Shown: positions 7,142 through 12,424 of the stretch, piece after piece
How the letters are laid out: every line of letters starts with the position of its first letter
Numbering within the stretch: the first letter of the stretch is position 1
NCBI GenBank assembly: GCA_047602645.1
Contig: JASGGU010000096.1
Location: 1-12,424, forward strand
Reading direction: 5' to 3'
Length of the DNA: 12,424 bases
Source: JAEYFP01 sp047602645
GTDB lineage: Bacteria; Bacillota; Clostridia; Lachnospirales; Lachnospiraceae
The notes under the pieces: model-generated
Databases searched by the model: none
Told to the model about the DNA's origin: nothing
What the model saw: only the letters and a program-made list of their open reading frames with translations
Made by a program: the position numbers and the translations under genes

Positions 7142-7169
7142 TTGACTTCACCTATCAGACTGTTATAAT
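7142..7169 (+). promoter_or_regulatory. Strong sigma-A promoter of the flavin reductase-rubredoxin gene
   Basis: TTGACT (7142-7147) and TATAAT (7164-7169) are separated by 16 nt, and TGT directly before the -10 makes an extended -10. Just downstream, AGTAA (7176-7180) and TTACT (7184-7188) form a short inverted repeat near the likely transcription start, which could be a regulator site. The RBS AGAGAGGA ends 6 nt before the ATG at 7212. This is among the best promoter matches in the window. Confidence 0.75.
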
Positions 7170-7211
7170 AACATTAGTAATTTTTACTGATTTTGAAAGA
7201 GAGGATTTTTT

Positions 7212-7874
7212 ATGGACTTAAATGTACTCAGGAATCTGTCGTATGGTGTTTATGTCGTTTCGACGCTGGATCAGGAGAGGCCGACCGGCTGTATTGCAAA
7301 CAGCATCATGCAGATCACTTCTACTCCTGTCACTGTCGCGGTCAGCATGAACCACGATAACTATACAAATAGCTGCATCAAGGCTTCCGGTACTTTTGCG
7401 GTATCGATTCTTACGGTAGACAGTGATCCCGGTCTGATCGGCAGATTCGGGTTTCAGTCGGGAAAGGATCATGATAAATTTGACGGACTTTCATTTGAAA
7501 CCGCGGCCGGTCTGCCCGTAATACAGGATTCCTGCGGCTATATGACGTTTCAGGTGATTGACTCCGTGGAAACCTCCACTCATACAATCTTTATCGGCGA
7601 ACTGACGGGCTGCAGCGTGCTTGAGAATCTGGATCCGATGACCTATTCCTATTATCATAATGTTGTCAAGGGAAAAAGCCCGAAAAATGCACCGACCTAT
7701 ATTCCCTCCCTAGACGGAAATGAAACAGCTTCCGATGTTCTTGAAAAGAAGCCGATCTACAAATGCAGCGTCTGCGGCTACGAATATGACAATGATATCC
7801 CATTTGATGAGCTTCCCGACGATTATGTATGCCCGATCTGCAAACAACCGAAATCTGTTTTCGTCAAACTTTAA
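7212..7874 (+). CDS. hrb: Flavin reductase-rubredoxin fusion (Hrb-like, high-molecular-weight rubredoxin)
   Basis: This 220-aa protein begins with an FMN-binding split-barrel flavin reductase domain (about 1-155), with NLSYGVYVVST (8-18), PTGCIANSIMQITSTP (24-39) and a GRFGFQSGKDHDKF segment (77-90). After a linker it ends in a compact rubredoxin whose iron ligands are Cys185, Cys188, Cys207 and Cys210 (CSVCGY and CPIC). In Moorella and other anaerobes Hrb passes electrons from NAD(P)H to the flavodiiron protein FprA, which reduces O2 or NO. The rubredoxin loop is short: 22 residues between the Cys pairs against about 33 in classical rubredoxin, and the usual Gly after the second CxxC is Lys. 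No FprA, rubrerythrin or other partner gene is adjacent, so the electron acceptor is inferred. The gene has its own strong promoter and is convergent with sdaAA. Confidence 0.88.
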   Translation: MDLNVLRNLSYGVYVVSTLDQERPTGCIANSIMQITSTPVTVAVSMNHDNYTNSCIKASGTFAVSILTVDSDPGLIGRFGFQSGKDHDKFDGLSFETAAGLPVIQDSCGYMTFQVIDSVETSTHTIFIGELTGCSVLENLDPMTYSYYHNVVKGKSPKNAPTYIPSLDGNETASDVLEKKPIYKCSVCGYEYDNDIPFDELPDDYVCPICKQPKSVFVKL

Positions 7875-7899
7875 ATTGACGGCTGACCTGTTACGATTA

Positions 7900-8760
7900 T
7901 CACATACACATACTACAGCCTGTTTTGGTTGCCGCACAGCCGCCGAGAGCAGTCTCACGCAAAGCTTCCGGCATACTCTTTCCAACCTTAAGCATCGCTT
8001 CCGCCATCTCATCAAACGGGACGGTATGGATAATACCGCTTAAGGAAAGCTGTGCGCTTGCAAATGCATTGGATACACCGATCACATTTCGGCTCTGACA
8101 AGGCGCTTCCACAAGTCCGCCAATCGGGTCGCACACCATTCCGAGAAGATTGGAGAGGGCAAATGCCGACGCATTCAGGCACATTTGAGGCGTACCGGAA
8201 AGCAGCTCAACAATCAGGGATGCGGCCATCGCCGATGCGGTTCCTACCTCGGCCTGACAGCCGGCCTCCGCACCCGCCACACTTGCATTCCGTGTTATGA
8301 GATAGCCGATCGCTCCGGCATTCAGCATTCCTTTTAAAAGCTGTTCCTCTGAAAAACCAAATGCATCCTCCAGTCCGAACAATACACCCGGCAGTACTCC
8401 GGCAGAGCCTGCGGTCGGTGCCGCAACAATCAGACCCATGGAGGCATTGACTTCCAGTACGGACATCGCATAACAGATCGCACGGCTCATCGCTTTTCCG
8501 CATAAATTTGTATGCTCCGCCGCGTAGTCCGCCGCTTTTTTTGCATTACCGCTGATCAGACCACCATTCGTTTGGATTTCCTGTTTCAGCGCTTTACTTG
8601 CGGATGCCCGCATAATTTTCAAACTCCGTTTTAACTTTTTCAGCACTTCTTTTTCGCTCAGTCTTCCATGCTCCGTTTCACGCACAAGCATGATCTCCGA
8701 GATTGGCTGCTTTCTATTTTTACATTCTTCTAATAAATCAAGTCCTGACTGAATTTCCAT
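7900..8760 (-). CDS. sdaAA: L-serine dehydratase, iron-sulfur-dependent, alpha subunit
   Basis: This catalytic subunit converts L-serine to pyruvate and ammonia using a [4Fe-4S] cluster. The 286-aa protein shows NASMGLIVAAPTAGSAG (105-121), AGCQAEVG (166-173) and CDPIGGLVEAPC (210-221). Cys168, Cys210 and Cys221 have the same spacing (42 and 11) as the cluster ligands I recall from the Legionella enzyme. The C-terminus GCSMCM fits the Cys tail that caps the cluster in that enzyme, although here a Met follows the last Cys. The start at 8760 is chosen because GAGGG lies about 7 nt upstream and homology starts at MEIQSGLDLLEEC. A longer frame from 8799 would overlap sdaAB by 10 nt and adds unrelated residues. 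It follows sdaAB by 29 nt, in one operon. Confidence 0.95.
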   Translation of the reverse strand: MEIQSGLDLLEECKNRKQPISEIMLVRETEHGRLSEKEVLKKLKRSLKIMRASASKALKQEIQTNGGLISGNAKKAADYAAEHTNLCGKAMSRAICYAMSVLEVNASMGLIVAAPTAGSAGVLPGVLFGLEDAFGFSEEQLLKGMLNAGAIGYLITRNASVAGAEAGCQAEVGTASAMAASLIVELLSGTPQMCLNASAFALSNLLGMVCDPIGGLVEAPCQSRNVIGVSNAFASAQLSLSGIIHTVPFDEMAEAMLKVGKSMPEALRETALGGCAATKTGCSMCM

Positions 8761-8789
8761 GGATTCGCCCTCTTTGTACGTTTTCTGAT

Positions 8790-9464
8790 CTAAGACCACC
8801 CCTGCAGCAGCATAACGCTATGAACATTACCGAGCTTTTGCATTTCCTCTAAAATATCCTCCGGTATCTGCTCGTCCGCCTCCATGACAGTATAGGCAAT
8901 TTTCCCCTTTTCCTCCCGGTACATGCGCATAAACGCGATATTCACCTGCCGCTTGCTGAGAATCGCCGTGAGGCCGGCAATAATCCCCGGAACATCCTCC
9001 TGTTTTACGATGATCGTGCTGTATTCGCCGGTAAAATCAACATCGATTCCATTGATGCGCACGATCCGGATTTTACCGCCTCCGACGGATTGCCCCCTGA
9101 TCGACATCTGTTTCCCCTGTGCACCCGTAAGAAAAATATCAACCGTATTTGGGTGGTCCGTCTTTGTTTTTTCATCCACCTGAAATAGAAACTTAAGGCC
9201 TTCCGCCCCGGCAACGGCAAACGAATCCCTAATACGCTCGTCATCCGGCTTAAAACCCAGGATACCGCCAAGCAGCGCCTTATCCGTGCCATGTCCGCGA
9301 TAGGTCTTTGAAAAGGATCCATATAATATAAATTGTACTCTTTTCGGCGTATCAAGAAACAGATTTCTTGCAAGCAGCGCAATCGAAGCAGCGCCCGCGG
9401 TATGGGAACTTGACGGCCCAATCATATTCGGACCAATTACATCAAATAAACTGATAAACTCCAT
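8790..9464 (-). CDS. sdaAB: L-serine dehydratase, iron-sulfur-dependent, beta subunit
   Basis: This 224-aa partner of the alpha subunit has the diagnostic N-terminus SLFDVIGPNMIGPSSSHTAG (5-24). A C-terminal ACT domain (about 149-220) includes DVPGIIAGLTAILSKRQVNI (157-176). ACT domains commonly bind amino acids, and in this enzyme the beta subunit is thought to sense serine; that is family knowledge. The ATG at 9464 is preceded by GGGAGG at 7 nt. It is first of two genes. The 50-nt gap to the sce7726-like gene upstream shows no convincing promoter or terminator, so it may be read from the upstream unit or from a promoter inside it. Confidence 0.95.
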   Translation of the reverse strand: MEFISLFDVIGPNMIGPSSSHTAGAASIALLARNLFLDTPKRVQFILYGSFSKTYRGHGTDKALLGGILGFKPDDERIRDSFAVAGAEGLKFLFQVDEKTKTDHPNTVDIFLTGAQGKQMSIRGQSVGGGKIRIVRINGIDVDFTGEYSTIIVKQEDVPGIIAGLTAILSKRQVNIAFMRMYREEKGKIAYTVMEADEQIPEDILEEMQKLGNVHSVMLLQGWS

Positions 9465-9514
9465 TGCCCTGCCTCCCTTTCAGAAAATCTCTTTCTCATT
9501 TAATCAAACCATGA

Positions 9515-10111
9515 TTATCCATAAAAATCAAGCGGTAACGTATACTCCCGCTCTAACAGTTCTTCACAAATTTCCTTATGGAGCAGTTCAAAAGGAAGGA
9601 TTTTTAACAGCTTTTCCACCAGCTTCTGCTTATTCAAGCCGGATACTCTTCCAAGTCCATTTCGCTTTATAATGGCAATCAGTTCATTTCGCCACAAAAG
9701 CCGAAGCTGGCTTTTCAGCTTTGCTTCAGGATTTGGTTTCGCCTCTCTTATGAGCACAAGCTCCGTATGTTTGTCCTTATATTGCTTAATACAATAGATT
9801 CCCCAGAAATCCGGCAAATACTCCTGCATACGATCTGCATACTTCACGCCTGTCACAAGATAAACGGCATCGCAGTACAAATTATAATATTTTATCTGAC
9901 CGGAAAGACGCTCCAGAGAATCCCGGTCACTCTTGATCTCAAAACCAGTCAGTTCTTCGGAAACCATAAACGCATCCGCCCTGCTGCGTCCAATATTGAA
10001 TTCCTCAAAAATCCTGAGCCGCTTTCCCTGCATTTCGTAATAATCGAATAAAATCGTCCTCATGTCCCTGTCAAGCAGGTCATGCTTTCTGAGTATTTCT
10101 TCCGCCATCAT
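9515..10111 (-). CDS. sce7726-family protein with PD-(D/E)xK nuclease-like motif
   Basis: This 198-aa protein is probably cytoplasmic, with no membrane span. The N-terminal two-thirds match my recollection of the sce7726 family. RADAFMV (44-50) supplies an Asp, GFEIKSDRDSLERLSGQI (56-73) supplies E58-x-K60 and a conserved Gln, and YLVTG (84-88) a following strand. This Asp...Glu-x-Lys order is that of PD-(D/E)xK nucleases, but activity is unproven for the family as far as I know. The C-terminal part (about 125-198) is helical and basic, ending LPLDFYG. Its ATG overlaps the stop of the AlkX-like gene (ATGATG across TGA) and has only a weak ribosome binding site, so it is probably translated by coupling. 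A second ATG at 10108 is equally possible. This suggests a joint role with the glycosylase. Confidence 0.75.
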   Translation of the reverse strand: MMAEEILRKHDLLDRDMRTILFDYYEMQGKRLRIFEEFNIGRSRADAFMVSEELTGFEIKSDRDSLERLSGQIKYYNLYCDAVYLVTGVKYADRMQEYLPDFWGIYCIKQYKDKHTELVLIREAKPNPEAKLKSQLRLLWRNELIAIIKRNGLGRVSGLNKQKLVEKLLKILPFELLHKEICEELLEREYTLPLDFYG

Positions 10112-11331
10112 TCTATCTTAGCCGCCGTATTCCCATTATTTTGGTACACTTTACTGCACTCATTGAATTTTGCAAACCGGCTTATGCAGTTCTCGATTGC
10201 TTTTTGAAGTCTTTTCGTTTGATTTACGTTTTCCTCATACCAGATATTTTTAACTGTCAAAGTGCTTGTCTTTTTATCGGCCACGGCCTCCACACGCCCG
10301 ATAAGACGTTCTCCATAAAGTAGCGGCAATACATAAAACCCGTATTTTCGCTTAACGGCAGGCGTATAAATTTCCCAGGTATACGCAAAACCAAACAGGG
10401 CACAGATCAGCTTTCGATCCCACATCATACAATCCAGCGGGGCAATTAATTCACAGCGGGGTTTCCATTTTTTATTTTCCAGAACTTTCTCGATAATCAG
10501 CCGATCCTCCGAGCGGCAGAATAGAGAATCCTTCAATCCTTCCACTTTAATCTCAAGAATTTTCCCTTCATTAAGCAATTCTCTGCATATGTCATTTCTC
10601 TGCTGTGATTTCAATCCCCATATATTTAACCATGCGTCGGACGGACGGTTCCAAAGAAGTCCAACTGCCCCTATCCGCCGCAGAACGCGCCATTTCTGAT
10701 GCTCTGCCTCATCTGCCAGAGGGTCCGGAGCACTAAGTAATTCGGCAGGCAAATGATGATCGGCAAGATCGTAATACTTTCTCGTACCTTTCTTGTGATG
10801 AATAATCAGTTCACCGGTGGAGTACAACTGCTCCAGTACCGAGCGGGCAGCATTGGAGCCGCCATTCCAATTACCACTCCAATGGATAGAAGAATGCCAG
10901 TTTATCTTTCCTTGTATGGGCAGTTCCTCAGAGCCTACCGGACCATAGGCTTTGATATGGTTTTTCGCTTGCTTTTCTAATGAGGCAAGTCCTTCAAATT
11001 GCAGACCGCCGACTCTGGCAGCTTTGCGATAACGCTCAAAATAAGGCCAATTTTCTGCCGGAATGATAGAGAGATTTTTATCGGGATAATCAACAAGTTT
11101 AAAGTCCTGATACAGCAGTTCATAAAGAGTTTGTTTTGTAAAGTTTTTAACGCGCGACTGCAGGGTAAGCTCTGCATTTTTGCCGCAGGAATCCACGGGG
11201 TCAAATTGAATACAGCCCGCCTGACGTATAAAATCAAGTGCGCCCTGTTTCCCGATAAATCTGTATTCGCCTAGCAGGCCCTGCTTAAGAAGTATCAATT
11301 GCCTTGCTTGTATGTTGGATAAAGTAATCAT
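10108..11331 (-). CDS. ycaQ: YcaQ/AlkX-family winged-helix DNA glycosylase
   Basis: This 407-aa protein belongs to the HTH_42/AlkZ-YcaQ family, which removes bulky alkylated bases and unhooks interstrand crosslinks in DNA. IQFDPVD (41-47) carries the catalytic Q-phi-D motif (Gln42-Phe-Asp44) of the YcaQ/AlkX branch rather than the Q-phi-Q of AlkZ. Other family features are LQSRVKNF (57-64), LVDYPDKNLSIIPAENWPYF (79-98) and a winged-helix segment at about 150-190 (HWSGNW, SVLEQLYSTGELIIHHKKG). The length is typical. The ATG at 11331 has CGGAGA about 6 nt upstream and a promoter at 11358-11386. It overlaps the sce7726-like gene downstream by 4 nt. The exact lesion is unknown. Confidence 0.85.
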   Translation of the reverse strand: MITLSNIQARQLILLKQGLLGEYRFIGKQGALDFIRQAGCIQFDPVDSCGKNAELTLQSRVKNFTKQTLYELLYQDFKLVDYPDKNLSIIPAENWPYFERYRKAARVGGLQFEGLASLEKQAKNHIKAYGPVGSEELPIQGKINWHSSIHWSGNWNGGSNAARSVLEQLYSTGELIIHHKKGTRKYYDLADHHLPAELLSAPDPLADEAEHQKWRVLRRIGAVGLLWNRPSDAWLNIWGLKSQQRNDICRELLNEGKILEIKVEGLKDSLFCRSEDRLIIEKVLENKKWKPRCELIAPLDCMMWDRKLICALFGFAYTWEIYTPAVKRKYGFYVLPLLYGERLIGRVEAVADKKTSTLTVKNIWYEENVNQTKRLQKAIENCISRFAKFNECSKVYQNNGNTAAKIE

Positions 11332-11357
11332 AGTTTTTCTCCGATCGGTCGAACTAT

Positions 11358-11386
11358 ATTATACCATTCATTACTTCTTCCATCAA
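11358..11386 (-). promoter_or_regulatory. Promoter of the glycosylase/sce7726 unit
   Basis: On the minus strand TTGATG (11381-11386), a 17-nt spacer and TATAAT (11358-11363) occur, with TG one base before the -10 (extended -10). The predicted start is about 20 nt before the ribosome binding site. Two direct repeats of TGATGGA (11379-11385 and 11389-11395) cover and flank the -35, one helical turn apart. Confidence 0.65.
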
Positions 11387-11395
11387 TCTCCATCA
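11379..11395 (-). repeat. Pair of 7-bp direct repeats one helical turn apart at the -35
   Basis: TGATGGA occurs twice on the minus strand (11379-11385 and 11389-11395), 10 bp centre to centre. The downstream copy overlaps the -35 hexamer of the glycosylase gene. Such phasing is common for activator or repressor half-sites. The adjacent WYL regulator is a natural candidate ligand, but this is speculative and 7 bp can recur by chance. Confidence 0.35.
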
Positions 11396-11433
11396 GGATA
11401 ACATATCTTTTTTCATCGGACGCAGTCGGCATT

Positions 11434-12375
11434 TTACCTGGAAATAAGATGTGTTTTTAATGTATCTAATCTTTCAAGAATTATTTTTTTCAAGCTTGTC
11501 GGCTGAATGGAATAAATCATTTCACCATACGAGATAAAATAATCAGCGATAAAATCTTCTTCTCCTTTGTTATAAAAACCTCTCACATAGCATTTTCCGT
11601 TTTCGTGGTATAGCTCCATTGAGGGATAATGCTCTTTATGAAATAGATCCGCACCCTTAGGGGAAATACCCAACTCAAAATCAGTCGACATTTTATCCCG
11701 GAATAGCTCCTTCGGAGATATAAGAAATGAGGAAAGTGGTCTCGCCATATATTTATCGCAGATATGCACAGACTGAATTCTATCACAACGAAATACCTGC
11801 GGCCTTTTCATTTGAAAATTATACGCCGTAGCATACCATTGTCCGTAGGCAGATGTAATATTAAAAAATTGGACATCATACTTTTGATTACAATCTCTTT
11901 TTGTATACGAGACTTCGCATACATTTTCATCAATCGCCATGTTCAGGACGTCTTCTAAAAAACTGCATTCATTCTTATTTTGGTAACTCCCTAAGCTGAA
12001 AATCAATTCCATTTTCCGCAGCTTTTTAATTCGTTCTTCTGATATGCATCCCTCAAATTTTTGCTTTAGCCTTTGGACATTTAAATGAAACGGTGTAGAT
12101 TGATAGGCGCTAAGTGTCTGCATAGAAAAATACAGAGCATAAACCTCATCAATTGTAAAAATAATAGGGGATAATAAGCGGTTAGGGAGTATCCCGTAGC
12201 CGCCGCCGCGCCCGGGCGATGAATATATAGGCATTCCGATTTCTTCTAAAGATTGCATATCCCGCAATGCCGTGCTTCTGGAAATAGAGTATCTGTCCAT
12301 GATACTTTTAAGATTAAAGGATTTTTTATCATTGAGGTACCTCATCATGTCGTTGATCCGCTCTGATTTTTTCAT
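11434..12375 (-). CDS. WYL-domain transcriptional regulator with N-terminal winged HTH
   Basis: This 313-aa protein starts with a DeoR-type helix-turn-helix (about 20-50; SIMDRYSISRSTALRDMQSL at 24-43) and the wing GRGGGYGI (56-62). A WYL domain follows, with GQWYATAYNF (178-187, W180-Y181-A182) and RPQVFRCDRI (191-200). The C-terminal extension beyond about 215 fits a WCX domain. WYL regulators often respond to ligands or nucleic acids, and several control DNA-damage or defence genes; its ligand is unknown. I chose the ATG at 12375, where MKKSERINDMM begins as in relatives, with GAAAGGA about 12 nt upstream. A more distal ATG at 12387 directly abuts that site and one at 12411 has none in view. 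It is in the same direction as the glycosylase, with a 102-nt gap containing a separate promoter, so the two may be separate units. Confidence 0.85.
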   Translation of the reverse strand: MKKSERINDMMRYLNDKKSFNLKSIMDRYSISRSTALRDMQSLEEIGMPIYSSPGRGGGYGILPNRLLSPIIFTIDEVYALYFSMQTLSAYQSTPFHLNVQRLKQKFEGCISEERIKKLRKMELIFSLGSYQNKNECSFLEDVLNMAIDENVCEVSYTKRDCNQKYDVQFFNITSAYGQWYATAYNFQMKRPQVFRCDRIQSVHICDKYMARPLSSFLISPKELFRDKMSTDFELGISPKGADLFHKEHYPSMELYHENGKCYVRGFYNKGEEDFIADYFISYGEMIYSIQPTSLKKIILERLDTLKTHLISR

Positions 12376-12424
12376 TTTTATATCCATTCCTTTCGCTTCG
12401 CTCAGGCACAAAACGTAATGAAAA

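Noticed and set aside
9465..9514. Promoter for sdaAB in the 50-nt gap
   Set aside because: TTGATT and GATAAT-like hexamers are present but no pair has acceptable spacing and quality.
1..12424. CRISPR array, insertion sequence, prophage or tRNA
   Set aside because: No regularly spaced repeats, transposase or integrase motifs, terminal repeats around genes, or cloverleaf-like stretches were seen on reading both strands.

Overview
The window looks like chromosomal DNA of an anaerobic Gram-positive bacterium of the Clostridia, probably Lachnospiraceae-like. The grounds are strong AGGAGG-type ribosome binding sites, moderate GC, sigma-A style promoters, a two-subunit iron-sulfur L-serine dehydratase, a flavin-reductase/rubredoxin fusion (Hrb type) and a NupOPQ-type nucleoside ABC transporter. 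I saw no phage, transposase, CRISPR array, tRNA or rRNA. The genus assignment is inference from gene content only.

Layout. 1-3719 (+): an ABC importer cassette of one double ATPase and two permeases, for nucleosides or related BMP-family ligands. It is tightly packed (an 11-nt overlap, then a 5-nt gap). Its substrate-binding lipoprotein gene presumably lies just left of the window. 3720-3957: a convergent intergenic region crowded with inverted repeats, including a bidirectional terminator. 3958-4797 (-): a DegV/FakB-type fatty-acid-binding protein with its own promoter. 4930-5259 (-): a small alkyltransferase-like (MGMT-family) protein with an altered active site. It is divergent from 5382-7070 (+), a large multi-spanning membrane protein of the DUF6311 type, and their promoters probably overlap. 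7212-7874 (+): flavin reductase plus rubredoxin (Hrb-like), with a strong promoter. It is convergent with 7900-9464 (-), sdaAB-sdaAA. 9515-11331 (-): a two-gene unit with a 4-nt overlap, encoding a YcaQ/AlkX-family DNA glycosylase followed by an sce7726-family protein with a PD-(D/E)xK nuclease-like motif. 11434-12375 (-): a WYL-domain transcriptional regulator.

How they may work together. The transporter genes form one operon. sdaAB and sdaAA make one enzyme that converts serine to pyruvate. The most interesting neighbourhood is 9515-12375. There a crosslink-type DNA glycosylase is translationally coupled to a putative nuclease, behind a promoter carrying helically phased direct repeats and next to a WYL regulator. 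This could be a small DNA-damage-processing unit, but the functional link is inference. The nearby alkyltransferase-like protein at 4930-5259 is also a DNA alkylation factor, though it is a separate unit. Nothing here is a clearly new system; the rest is ordinary core metabolism and transport.
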